Assembly: GCA_963733545.1 (NCBI GenBank) | Contig: CAVTDQ010000007.1 | Span: 1,860,001 to 1,924,000 of the forward strand | Direction: 5' to 3' | Source of the DNA: JAIQFF01 sp963733545 | GTDB lineage: Bacteria; Acidobacteriota; Terriglobia; Terriglobales; Acidobacteriaceae | Length of the DNA stretch: 64,000 nt | In this document: piece after piece, positions 27,669 to 36,367 of the stretch | How the letters are laid out: each line of letters opens with the position of its first letter | Position numbering within the stretch: position 1 is the first letter of the stretch | Position numbers and translations under genes: made by a program | Notes under the pieces: generated by a model | Databases searched by the model: none | What the model was told of the DNA's origin: nothing | What the model saw: the letters and a program-made list of their open reading frames with translations, nothing else

Positions 27669-27824
27669 AGACCCTCCTCGTACGCGAGATTTGCTTGCGA
27701 GATCATGGAAGCAATTCTCCGACCTCTCCGGACCTTGCAATCCGCTAGCACATCTCATTGAATGGAACGGTGAAAGGGTTGCTTACTTGTTCAAACCTGT
27801 GTAAAAGCCCCGCACAATCTAACC

Positions 27825-27854
27825 AAACGGTTCGCGGCCTATATCCATTCGGAT
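27825..27854 (+). promoter_or_regulatory. operator-like motif and short inverted repeat before the DUF4832 gene
   Basis: The roughly 310-base region between 27669 and 27980 holds no gene. It has AAACGGTT (27825-27832), which fits a generic LacI-type AAnCGnTT core but not the TAAGCGGTT motif, and TATCC-ATTC-GGATA, a perfect 5-bp inverted repeat (27841-27854). No strong promoter is seen. Regulatory meaning is uncertain. Confidence 0.25.
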
Positions 27855-27980
27855 AGACTCACCGTTTTCGATCCTGCTCAGGGCAAGCTCTGTCGAAAAT
27901 CAGAAAAGGTGGGTCAGCTGTCATCTCCTTCCTTTATTATCGTTTCTCGCCCAAGTAACATCGCTGTTACGAGGTTTCTC

Positions 27981-29387
27981 TTGAAACTCTGGTGCTTGTT
28001 ATTTGTAACGTGTTTTGCCGTCTTTTGTTATGCCCAGCATGACACCGTCATCATCCGTCCCCAGCCGATTGATGACATCTTGCAGAACCCGAACATGGGG
28101 ATCACCACGTTCAACCGCTTCAATGGGCAGGCGCTCAACCCGGCGCTGGAGTGGTCTGAGGTGGGCCCGACGGAAAAGGTGGCGCAGGCCGCCACCAAGC
28201 CGGATTTTCCTGAAACAACGATTGCCTACCTGCGCTGGTATTGGAATGCGCTCGAACCCGAGCGGGGAAAATACCGGTGGGACATCCTTGACCTTGCGAT
28301 TGAGGAAGCTCGCGCGCACGGTCAGACACTCGCAATTCGCCTCATGCCCTATTCCAACAAAGATCCTCTGCCGGGATGGTATGCGTCGACCGGGGCACGG
28401 CGTGCCAACAAGTCGACCGACAAGGATGGCTCAATCTGGCAGCCCGATTTTTCCGATCCTCTTTTTTTGAAGTTATGGGGAGAATTGGTTGCTGAAGCAG
28501 GTCGGCGCTACGACGGCAATCCTTATCTTGATAGCGTCGATATTTCTTCGGTTGGGTACTGGGGCGAAGGCTGGAGCCCCTACATGCCGGCATTTCAGTA
28601 TCAGAAAGACCTCATCGACATCTGGTTTGACGCATTCCCCCATACGACCCTTCTGATGAATTTCGATGAGCAACAAGCGTTGACCTACGGAACCGGGCGA
28701 GGAGCTGGTTGGAGGCTGGATTGTCTGGGTGACCTGCGGGTTAAATCTGATAATCCAAACTTCCAGCCGGAGATGCTGGATATTTACCCGCAACAGGTGG
28801 TTCGCGCCGGGATTCAGGAGGTCTGGCGCAAGCGGCCGGTCTCGCTGGAAGTCTGCGGCACGGTTTCGGAGTGGAAGCGCGATCACTTCGATGTGAATTA
28901 CATTCTCGATCAGGCCCTTCGCTGGCACGTGACTTCGGTGAATTTGAAATCGTCGCCAATTCCTGAAGAGTGGAAATCACAGTTCGGCACTTTCCAGAAA
29001 AAGATGGGCTATCGCTTTCTGCTCCGCAGGCTGGAGTATCCCAAGAACGTCATGAGCGGTTCCATGATGGCCGTACACATGTGGTGGCTGAATGCCGGAG
29101 TGTCGCCGCCTTACACCAACTACCCTTTGGCAGTGCAACTGCGTTCGGCGAATGCCAGCGCCACGATTAGTGTCCCTGTAGACGTGCGAGAGTGGCTACC
29201 TGGGGATGCCGTATTTGATGGCAGCCTCTACGTTCCCGATACTTTGCCGGAAGGCGTCTACGACGTCCGCGTCGCCATGCTCGATCCGCGCAGCGGCAAG
29301 CCAGCTGTACGTTTCGCCATCGCGGGGCGCGATGCGGACGGATGGTACAGCGAAGGCCAGATCCAGGTAAGCAAGCGGCCTCAGTAG
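27981..29387 (+). CDS. exported DUF4832-type putative glycoside hydrolase
   Basis: A 468-residue protein. I chose the TTG at 27981 (GAGG with a six-base spacer; yields signal MKLWCLLFVTCFAVFCYA); a GTG at 27909 is the alternative. The mature N-terminal part is a GH-like TIM barrel: LQNPNMGITTFNRFNG, IAYLRWYWNALEPERGKYRW, LAIRLMPYSNKDPLPGWYA, LDSVDISSVGYWGEGWSPYM (possible catalytic acid in GEGW). The C-terminal ~110 residues match the DUF4832 beta-sandwich seen behind such barrels. A second member lies at 50852-52387. The substrate is unknown; family relatives occur beside TonB receptors in polysaccharide loci. Confidence 0.75.
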   Translation: MKLWCLLFVTCFAVFCYAQHDTVIIRPQPIDDILQNPNMGITTFNRFNGQALNPALEWSEVGPTEKVAQAATKPDFPETTIAYLRWYWNALEPERGKYRWDILDLAIEEARAHGQTLAIRLMPYSNKDPLPGWYASTGARRANKSTDKDGSIWQPDFSDPLFLKLWGELVAEAGRRYDGNPYLDSVDISSVGYWGEGWSPYMPAFQYQKDLIDIWFDAFPHTTLLMNFDEQQALTYGTGRGAGWRLDCLGDLRVKSDNPNFQPEMLDIYPQQVVRAGIQEVWRKRPVSLEVCGTVSEWKRDHFDVNYILDQALRWHVTSVNLKSSPIPEEWKSQFGTFQKKMGYRFLLRRLEYPKNVMSGSMMAVHMWWLNAGVSPPYTNYPLAVQLRSANASATISVPVDVREWLPGDAVFDGSLYVPDTLPEGVYDVRVAMLDPRSGKPAVRFAIAGRDADGWYSEGQIQVSKRPQ

Positions 29388-29460
29388 CCTCTCTCAGGAA
29401 AAAGATAGAGGGCGCCCAATATCATTGCGACAGTGAGCGCCCGCGCGATGGGGAATAGAG

Positions 29461-32400
29461 CTAGAAGTTGTACTTCAATCCAAACTGAACCTGCCGCTGT
29501 GGGATTGCCAGAGAAGTGATTACCCCAGCACTTCCCGGGCCATCGTCGATAAAGTTGTCCGGCTGCGCGAAGTTCGGATGATTGAAGGCGTTGAAGAACT
29601 CGGTGCGAAATTCGACGTTCTGCGTTTCCGTCACCTTAAATTCCTTGCGCAGCTCCCAATCAAATGCATTCTGTCCGGGACCGATCAGGCTGTTGCGCGG
29701 GGCGTTGCCAAACCGAAAAGCGTCGTCTGGCAGCACGGAAAAAGCGGTAATGTCGAACCAGTGATCGGGAGTGCGCTGGCCGCGAGGGAGGTTGCCATTC
29801 CTCAACTGATCGGGCCGAGGGATTCCCTGGGTGCCGGTGTTGGATGGATCATCCGCCTGAAACGCGGAAAATGGGAATCCGCTGGCCAGTGTGTAGATGC
29901 CGCCGATCCGCCATCCCCCGAGCACCGCATTCACCACTCGATTGTCCAGATGGGAATGGCTGCCGCCAAACGGGATTGCATAATCGAAACTCAACACCCA
30001 TCGCAGCTTCTGATTGAAGTCGGCCACTCCTCGTTCGGCGGGAAGGTCGTAGCTGTTCTGCGCGAAAGGCGCTGCGCAGCAGATCTCCGGCAGATCGTTG
30101 ATGGCCTTGCTGTAGGTAAACGCGCTCAGCAAGTAGAGCCCATGACTGGCATGCTTTTCAGTCTTGACCTGAAGCGAGTGGTAGTTAGAGTTCGCGATGT
30201 TGCGGATCGCAGTAAATCCGCCGAATTGGGGAAAGGGACGGCGAGGCTGGACATCTCCATCTCCCGGCGTCACGACCTGATTGGGATCTGTCACGCCTTG
30301 CAGATGTGTGCCCTTCGAACCCGCGTATGCAATTTCCAGGCTGATGGAGCCCGGCAATGACCGCTGCACTGCCAGGTTCCAGCTCTGGTAGTAAGGGGTG
30401 TGCAGGCGCGCATCGACGCTGGTTACCCCGGGATTCACAGCCTGACTCGGATTAAGGCTCGGAAATCCTTGCGACACAGTGAACGCAGGCGTGTCTCCAT
30501 TGATAAACAGCGGTTCGTAGAAGAAGGGCAAGTTGTAAGCCAACTGCAACGGAGCCGCCGTACGGATTTCCTGGCCGCTAAAGAAGAAGCCGTAAGCACC
30601 TCGAATTACGGTGTTTCCATTTGCCGTCGGAGTCCACGCAAATCCGACTCGGGGCGCGAAATTGGCTTTGTCACCTTTGACCAGCGCGTCGGAAGCTCCG
30701 TTCGAACCCGCCGTAATCAGGGACCCAGTGGCATAATCGAAATTGCTCTGGCGGTTGTTGGCTTCGACCAGCGGGGTGAAGTAGTCGTAACGAAGGCCAA
30801 GGTTGAGCGTGAGGCGTGGGGTGACCTTCCAGTCGTCCTGAATAAATAAGGAAGGCACATGCTGCCGGTTGTACATCCCAATCACGGTTGAGATGTTGGC
30901 CCGGCTGGGGAGGCCGAGCAACATATCGGCCAACGAGCTTCCACTGTATTGACCGTTGAACTGAAACTGCCCGCGTGGCGCAGCTTCCTGAGAAATATTG
31001 AACTGGCTCCAGCGAAGTTCACCACCGACCTTGATCGTGTGATGGTTGCGGACCAGCGTCAGCACGTCCGTGACCTGCAGCTCCTGGCTGGAGAGAATGG
31101 TTGGCGCGAACCGTGGGTCGCCAACTCGTCGATAACCGCCGGTCGGCACGAATAAGGTCAGGCCGTTGACGCGAGCATCGTCAGGGACACCAGGCACGCG
31201 CAGATCGTCAGAAGGAAGAACGTTTCCGTCGACCGGTACGCCGCGGCGGATGTGCACATGATTGAAGCCAAAGCGGGCGTCATTTACTGTCGTCGGATTG
31301 AACACGTGAGTGAATCCGAGCGAAGCCCCGTAGGTATCCTCGTGGCCGTCGCCTGTGCTGGAGTCGCCGCCGTTGGCGAGTCCCGGTAGTGGAGCCGGGC
31401 GAATGTCTCTCCTGCCGCTCTGGGAATACCTGAGGAAAAACTGGTCGTGCTGCGATGGAGCGTAGTCCACGCGACCGTCGCCCTGATTGATGCCGTCCTG
31501 CTCAATCGGGAAAATGACAAAGCGACCGCCCTGGTTGGCATCGGGGTAAAGGTTCATGTAGGCCTGGCTGATGGGATCGATCCGGTCACCCGGAATCACG
31601 TTACCCAGGAATGGCAAGCCAGTTGCCGGATCGTTGATGATCGGTTCTCCAGGAGCAGAGAAGTCACCGCCGCGTTCCGCCGCGGTTGGGACTAGCGAGT
31701 TCCAGTTGAGCGGATTGCGGATGCGCGTGCCCTGATAGTCGCCAAACCAGAACAGCTTGTCCTTGATGAGCGGACCACCGAGGGTGCCACCGAATTGGTT
31801 TTGCTTGTAAGACGCTTTTCGATCCGTCGAAGGTTCGAAGTAGTCTCGAGCGTCCAGCGCCGAGTTCCTGAAGAACTCGAACACATTCCCATGGATGCGA
31901 TTCGTTCCCGACTTGATGACGGCATTGACCACTGCGCCGCCGCTGCGTCCGAATTCAGCAGAGTAACTGTTGGTTTGCAGTTTGAATTCCTGGATCGCGT
32001 CTACATTCGTGCGCAGCACAACTCCTCCGTTGTCATTGGAGTTGTTGTCAATTCCGTCGAGTAGGAAATTGTTCAAGGTTCCGCGAGTGCCGTTGGCGAC
32101 AAAGCTGTTTTGTCCGCCGGTGCTGCTGCCGCCGCTATTGCCGTTAGTGCCTGAACTGGTGCGCACGACCCCGGTACTTAAAGTTGCGAGCTGGATGTAG
32201 TCGCGTCCGTTAAGCGGAAGTTCTGTGATCTGAGTTGATGTGATTACCTGCCCCAAAGAGGATGTTTCCGTTTGCATGAGAGGGATGTCGGTCGTCACGT
32301 CGACATTTTCCGAGACCGATCCGACCGCCATATCGAAATCAATGCGCAGCCGGTCCTGAATTTTCAAGGTGATTGTGTTGCGAGTCTGGGTCTTGAATCC

Positions 32401-32646
32401 TTGCGCCTCAGCAACCGATTTATAAGTGCCGGGCCGCAACGGAGGAGAAACGTACTCTCCGGATCCGTCCGTCAGTGTCTTGAAAGTCGCATTGGTGCTG
32501 ACCTCTACGAATGAGACCGCAGCAGCAGCGATGCCGGCCCCCTGACCGTCGCGAACACTCCCTGTAATGGTTCCGGTATCGACTTGTGCGAGAAGTGTCG
32601 TGCACATCATGAACGACAAAAAAAACAGCCCGAATGCACGTTTCAT
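29461..32646 (-). CDS. TonB-dependent outer-membrane receptor (Oar-like)
   Basis: A 1061-residue receptor. AAGGGGG before ATG 32646 and the signal MKRAFGLFFLSFMMCTTLLAQ fix the start. It has the N-terminal carboxypeptidase-regulatory domain (TITGSVRDGQGAGIAAAAV), plug region ITELPLNGRDYIQLATLS and NNFLLDGIDNNSND, and a barrel ending RQVQFGLKYNF. The promoter region carries an extended A-rich repeat (32701-32730) like those before agaS and the nagB-type gene. It lies downstream of the DeoR/LacI chimera on the same strand and is presumably under its control. It would import an oligosaccharide released by the lyase and esterase of this island. Confidence 0.95.
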   Translation of the reverse strand: MKRAFGLFFLSFMMCTTLLAQVDTGTITGSVRDGQGAGIAAAAVSFVEVSTNATFKTLTDGSGEYVSPPLRPGTYKSVAEAQGFKTQTRNTITLKIQDRLRIDFDMAVGSVSENVDVTTDIPLMQTETSSLGQVITSTQITELPLNGRDYIQLATLSTGVVRTSSGTNGNSGGSSTGGQNSFVANGTRGTLNNFLLDGIDNNSNDNGGVVLRTNVDAIQEFKLQTNSYSAEFGRSGGAVVNAVIKSGTNRIHGNVFEFFRNSALDARDYFEPSTDRKASYKQNQFGGTLGGPLIKDKLFWFGDYQGTRIRNPLNWNSLVPTAAERGGDFSAPGEPIINDPATGLPFLGNVIPGDRIDPISQAYMNLYPDANQGGRFVIFPIEQDGINQGDGRVDYAPSQHDQFFLRYSQSGRRDIRPAPLPGLANGGDSSTGDGHEDTYGASLGFTHVFNPTTVNDARFGFNHVHIRRGVPVDGNVLPSDDLRVPGVPDDARVNGLTLFVPTGGYRRVGDPRFAPTILSSQELQVTDVLTLVRNHHTIKVGGELRWSQFNISQEAAPRGQFQFNGQYSGSSLADMLLGLPSRANISTVIGMYNRQHVPSLFIQDDWKVTPRLTLNLGLRYDYFTPLVEANNRQSNFDYATGSLITAGSNGASDALVKGDKANFAPRVGFAWTPTANGNTVIRGAYGFFFSGQEIRTAAPLQLAYNLPFFYEPLFINGDTPAFTVSQGFPSLNPSQAVNPGVTSVDARLHTPYYQSWNLAVQRSLPGSISLEIAYAGSKGTHLQGVTDPNQVVTPGDGDVQPRRPFPQFGGFTAIRNIANSNYHSLQVKTEKHASHGLYLLSAFTYSKAINDLPEICCAAPFAQNSYDLPAERGVADFNQKLRWVLSFDYAIPFGGSHSHLDNRVVNAVLGGWRIGGIYTLASGFPFSAFQADDPSNTGTQGIPRPDQLRNGNLPRGQRTPDHWFDITAFSVLPDDAFRFGNAPRNSLIGPGQNAFDWELRKEFKVTETQNVEFRTEFFNAFNHPNFAQPDNFIDDGPGSAGVITSLAIPQRQVQFGLKYNF

Positions 32647-32700
32647 CTGTGTCCCCCTTGAAACTCCACGCTCAGTCTTGCAATAGGAAAGAATTAGAGC

Positions 32701-32730
32701 ACGAAACGAAAGCAAAGTAAAGTAAAACGT
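32701..32730 (-). promoter_or_regulatory. DeoR-type direct-repeat operator before the TonB receptor
   Basis: On the minus strand the region reads TTTTACTTTACTTTGCTTTC then GTTTCGT, five to six TTT(A/G/C) units spaced about six bases apart. Known AgaR operators (DeoR family) are such tandem TTTC/TTTY arrays. It lies 55-84 bases before the receptor start. Confidence 0.6.
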
Positions 32731-32817
32731 ACAAGTATTCTAATCAATAACAAGTAATAGAAACCATACAGTCATTTTCTAACGGGGTCAGGTAGTTTGT
32801 GGCAAAAAGAAACGCGG

Positions 32818-34095
32818 TCAGCTGTTGTTGGCTAGAGAGCCGCTCCTGAAGAGCGGCTGGAGAGGTGAAATTTGGCGCACGCTTTCCCTGCGGATCAGTT
32901 CCGTGGGCATGACCAATTGCTGCGGTGGAAGCTCCGGTTCGGTGATTCGTCGAATGGTGAATTCCGCGAGGTGAGCGCCTAATTCCTTGGGAAACTCCCG
33001 AACCGTTGTAAGGCCTGGGTGAAGCACCTCTCCGATGGTGTCATTAAAGCCGGCGACGCTGATGTCATCGGGAATTCGGATGCCGGATTCCTGTAATGCT
33101 TGGTAAACGCCGGAAGCGGCCTGATCGGTCGCAACAAAAAGTGCGGTGGGTCGCTCGCCATTGCTGAGCAGGGATTTTACGGCGAGATATCCCAGCTCAC
33201 GGTCTTCCGATCCGATTTCGCTGAAGTGTGGTTCCAGGCCCGATTCTTCCATAGCCTGTTGGTAGCCGCGCGCACAGCGTGCGAACCATGGCAGTCGCTG
33301 ATTGCCGATGTACCAGACATTTCGATGGCCCTGAGAGATCAGATAACGCGTGACGTCGGCGGATCCGCGTATGTCGTCGGTAAAAACACAGTCGTACTGT
33401 TCAGGCTGCCACTCCCCGACAATATTATTTCCTTCCAGCGAAAACGGAATCCTGCGTTCCGTAAATGCCGCGAGAATATTAGCCGAGTGCGTGCCGCTTA
33501 GAATCACGCCTGCGGTGCGGCTCGTCTGAGTCAGAATCTCGGGAAGGACGACGCTGTTTGGCGGCGCACTCAAATCCGAACGGAAGGATAGAAACTGAAA
33601 AGCCCAGTCCTGGTCCGTACAGAATCCCTCTGCTCCCAGCAGGACTTTCGACTGAAATTCATTGATGGTGTCGCGATTGCCGAGGACGAAAGTGATGGTC
33701 CGGCTGCTGGCTTCGGTGGTGAAGTTGACGTCCAGGCCATTCCCTGCCGCGATCGATGCCTGAACCGACGGGGCTGTTTTTTGGCTGCCCTGCGCAACTC
33801 GGGAAATGGCGCTGTTGAGACTCAATTTCGCGCGACGCGCGATGTCAGAGTATTTCTTAGGGTCTCCGGCGATTGCTGCGTCGTGGCTGCCCTCCAGTTT
33901 GCTGACTGCGCCACCGTGGGATCGAATCGCCAGGCCTTCGGAGCACAAGGCATCAAGGTCGGCCCGTGCGGTGACCGCCGACACCGAAAAGCGGGAGGTC
34001 AACTCGCGCACCGTGATCTGACCCTTTTGCTCAATCAGGTCGAGCACTTTGCGCCTGCGTTGCTCCGTCAAAAGACGCGAACCCTTGAAAACCAT
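32818..34095 (-). CDS. chimeric regulator: DeoR-type HTH with LacI-type sugar-sensor domain
   Basis: A 425-residue regulator with an unusual domain pairing. Residues 1-65 form a DeoR-family winged helix: LTEQRRRKVLDLIEQKGQIT, VRELTSRFSVSAVTARADLD, then SEGLAIRSHGGAV. Instead of the DeoR sugar-phosphate isomerase-like domain, the C-terminal two thirds are LacI-type: RTAGVILSGTHSANILAAF, ADVTRYLISQGHRNVWYIGN, GYQQAMEESGLEPHFSEIG, PTALFVATDQAASGVYQAL, IPDDISVAGFNDTIGEVLHP, ending LPPQQLVMPTELIRRESV. It probably represses the surrounding amino-sugar island through the A-rich repeats. An A-rich element (34163-34180) lies upstream of its own start, suggesting autoregulation. All parts are intact. 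Confidence 0.9.
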   Translation of the reverse strand: MVFKGSRLLTEQRRRKVLDLIEQKGQITVRELTSRFSVSAVTARADLDALCSEGLAIRSHGGAVSKLEGSHDAAIAGDPKKYSDIARRAKLSLNSAISRVAQGSQKTAPSVQASIAAGNGLDVNFTTEASSRTITFVLGNRDTINEFQSKVLLGAEGFCTDQDWAFQFLSFRSDLSAPPNSVVLPEILTQTSRTAGVILSGTHSANILAAFTERRIPFSLEGNNIVGEWQPEQYDCVFTDDIRGSADVTRYLISQGHRNVWYIGNQRLPWFARCARGYQQAMEESGLEPHFSEIGSEDRELGYLAVKSLLSNGERPTALFVATDQAASGVYQALQESGIRIPDDISVAGFNDTIGEVLHPGLTTVREFPKELGAHLAEFTIRRITEPELPPQQLVMPTELIRRESVRQISPLQPLFRSGSLANNS

Positions 34096-34162
34096 GTCCT
34101 TATTCCTTGTCTTTGTTCCCGACTGTCACACCGGAAGTGCGATTTTATACGCCCAACCAGGA

Positions 34163-34180
34163 GAAAACAAACGAAAGCGC
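34163..34180 (-). promoter_or_regulatory. possible autoregulatory DeoR-type element
   Basis: GAAAACAAACGAAAGCGC (plus-strand reading) stands 68-85 bases before the start of the chimeric regulator. It resembles the repeats before the island operons but is shorter. The rest of the 216-base gap 34096-34311 shows nothing else. Confidence 0.35.
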
Positions 34181-34311
34181 CGCCTTCCACCGGCGTGAAA
34201 TCACTCGCCTTAAGCTACTGAGGCCAAAGGTTTTTACTTTTTCAAGTCGCCGGAGGCATTTACTTTCGGATGCTTTCTTTGTCTCACTCGGGTGCATGCC
34301 GCTCAATGCCG

Positions 34312-36345
34312 TCAATGCTGGTAGATCTTCGCACCGCCTGGCAACAGATATTGGATCGGCCAAGTCTCCTCCTTCTTCTCCACGATCTCCGACCACGGAA
34401 ACTTGGGAGGGTCCGAGGCCTGAGACGCAACTCCGGGAACGATTCCACTTGCTGTCGCCGCCAACGCAGAAGCTTCTTCTTCTCCGGCAACAAAGATTCT
34501 GCCCGGTTTCAAATGCGACTCGGTGAAGCGGGATGCGATTTCGATGTCCTCGATCATTTGCAGAACAAAGGGCCGCCCGATCAGCAGTGAATTGTAAACA
34601 TAGTCAGCTAACACGCTCGATATAGGGTTCACATACGCGGCATCGTAGCCAAGCTGGCCGAGAAGTGGATCATCCGGTGAAAGCGCCTTATATTTCATCC
34701 GCGTTTCGCCGAGTCCACGAAAATCAAAAGAAACAAGTTCGTAGCCCGCGTCCAAGTATTTAGTGATGATCGGCCAATCCGCAGGTCCTGCCTTCCCATT
34801 GTTGGAAAACCACAACAACAAGTTATGACTTCGAGACGCGGGGCGATAGATGTGCAGAAGCGGCATAAGCAATTCGCCGCTGTGATGGAGCAAATACTTG
34901 TCCACGGTTACCGCTCCGATTTGGGCGGTACCAGCGCGTTCCCACTGAATCGTGCCAATTGCAGCGCCGTCATTCCTGTACTCGGCGACAGTCCAGGTTC
35001 GAATCTCAGGATAGCCCCTGCCGTAGTAAAGATCCTTCAGTGAAGATGACGGATCAGTTCTGTGGAGCACCTCGTAGTCGCGGATTTCGTCCATGAGTGA
35101 TTTGGCATCGTCGAAGTCCGTGACCACCTGGCCACTCCGTGTGCATTGCACCGCAGAAACATCAAGTTCCTTAACTGCGGGCAATTCTTTATCCGGTTCC
35201 AGATTGTTATAGCGGTTCAGGAATTGGATTGCCTTCCGCTGATTCTCGACGGAGTACTGATGCTCGTGATATCCCTCAGTCAGCGCAATACGATCCGCAT
35301 GACCAAAGCGGCGGTAGATGTCGGCGATTTCACGAAAGGTCTTGTGGGTGCCTTCGATGGGGAAAAAATCCAGGACCGCGGCTGCTACCAAAACCGGGCG
35401 AGGATACATAAGCAACAGCAATCCCGCATGATCGAGGCCTTCAGAAACCATGCCGTAGAGGTCTTGCTCAGGATCGCTGTCAGGATCTTTGAAGATGCGG
35501 TTGAACATCCGCATGGGCAGAGACGTGATATAGCAGGAAGGAACGACCACCTTGATTCGCGGATCAAGCGCCGCGATCATGGTGGCTTGAGTGCCGCCCC
35601 CGCTGGTTCCAGTGATATTGATTCGGTCGGGATCAATCTCTGGGCGAGTGAGCAGATAATCCACGGCACGGATGCCGTCCCATACTTCCCAGCGCGCCAG
35701 ATTCGTGCCGGCGAGATAGGCCAGGTTGCCCATTATCGCGTGCTCGGCGCAGATCAGGTTGTAGCGACTCTTCTTCTGCTTCGCATCCCAAAACTGGCTG
35801 CGCTCGCCTTGCCCCGCGGAATCCCAGGAGATAACGATATAACCACTCTTTACCAGTCGCTGGGCGAGCGCTTGATAGTAAGCTTTGCCGGCCGGGGAAT
35901 GACCGCAAGGAACCAGAATCCCCGGATGTTTCTTGCCATCGTCGGGGACATAGAGGAGAGCAGTCACATAAATTTTGGGAAGGCTTTCGTAGATGACTTT
36001 TTCAATGTGAAAGCCGTCCATCTGAATGCGGCCCGTGATCTGCGGCCGCAAGGGAGTTTTCTCTGACGGCAGGCCCCCGAGCATGGCCAAGAGCTTCTCG
36101 CGCAATTCCCGCTGTACGCGAAGAAGTTCGTTTTCGTCGCGGATTTGCTCAAAGCGCTTTCTGCGTACTTCGTCCTGTTCCCAGGCGATGTTCCCCTGGT
36201 AGTTCAGATACGGTGTGATCGCAGGAGCAAGAGCAGAGGTCTGCGGCAGTACTTGAAAATTCTCGGGGCGAGGAGTTTCGTCGGCAACAGCGGCCGCAGC
36301 CGCGCAGGACAGGGACAAGATGGCGAGCAGTACGATCCGCTTCAT
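34312..36345 (-). CDS. exported alpha/beta hydrolase, acetyl-xylan-esterase-like
   Basis: A 677-residue exported esterase. GGGAG seven bases before ATG 36345 and the signal MKRIVLLAILSLSCAAAAAV support the start. The first hydrolase domain has LVPCGHSPAGKAYYQALAQR, VISWDSAGQGERSQF and the nucleophile elbow INITGTSGGGTQA (S248), as in acetyl xylan esterase/dienelactone-hydrolase-like enzymes. A second, degenerate hydrolase-like half follows (LLLWFSNNGKAGPADWP, YELVSFDFRGLGETRMKYK). It should remove acyl groups from a polysaccharide before or during lyase attack. It is last gene of the long minus-strand operon beginning at the TonB receptor at 45564-49238. Confidence 0.85.
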   Translation of the reverse strand: MKRIVLLAILSLSCAAAAAVADETPRPENFQVLPQTSALAPAITPYLNYQGNIAWEQDEVRRKRFEQIRDENELLRVQRELREKLLAMLGGLPSEKTPLRPQITGRIQMDGFHIEKVIYESLPKIYVTALLYVPDDGKKHPGILVPCGHSPAGKAYYQALAQRLVKSGYIVISWDSAGQGERSQFWDAKQKKSRYNLICAEHAIMGNLAYLAGTNLARWEVWDGIRAVDYLLTRPEIDPDRINITGTSGGGTQATMIAALDPRIKVVVPSCYITSLPMRMFNRIFKDPDSDPEQDLYGMVSEGLDHAGLLLLMYPRPVLVAAAVLDFFPIEGTHKTFREIADIYRRFGHADRIALTEGYHEHQYSVENQRKAIQFLNRYNNLEPDKELPAVKELDVSAVQCTRSGQVVTDFDDAKSLMDEIRDYEVLHRTDPSSSLKDLYYGRGYPEIRTWTVAEYRNDGAAIGTIQWERAGTAQIGAVTVDKYLLHHSGELLMPLLHIYRPASRSHNLLLWFSNNGKAGPADWPIITKYLDAGYELVSFDFRGLGETRMKYKALSPDDPLLGQLGYDAAYVNPISSVLADYVYNSLLIGRPFVLQMIEDIEIASRFTESHLKPGRIFVAGEEEASALAATASGIVPGVASQASDPPKFPWSEIVEKKEETWPIQYLLPGGAKIYQH

Positions 36346-36367
36346 GTTTTTTCTCCCAGCCAAAGTT

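Noticed and set aside
29410..29442. GGGCGC/GCGCCC hairpin between convergent genes
   Set aside because: Only six pairs around a 21-base loop and no T-tract; too weak to call a terminator.
29578..30360. 260-codon open frame antisense to the TonB receptor
   Set aside because: No features beyond length in GC-rich DNA; the receptor on the other strand is unbroken.
35146..36066. 306-codon open frame antisense to the esterase
   Set aside because: No ribosome binding site or recognisable motif; the opposite strand codes a conserved hydrolase.
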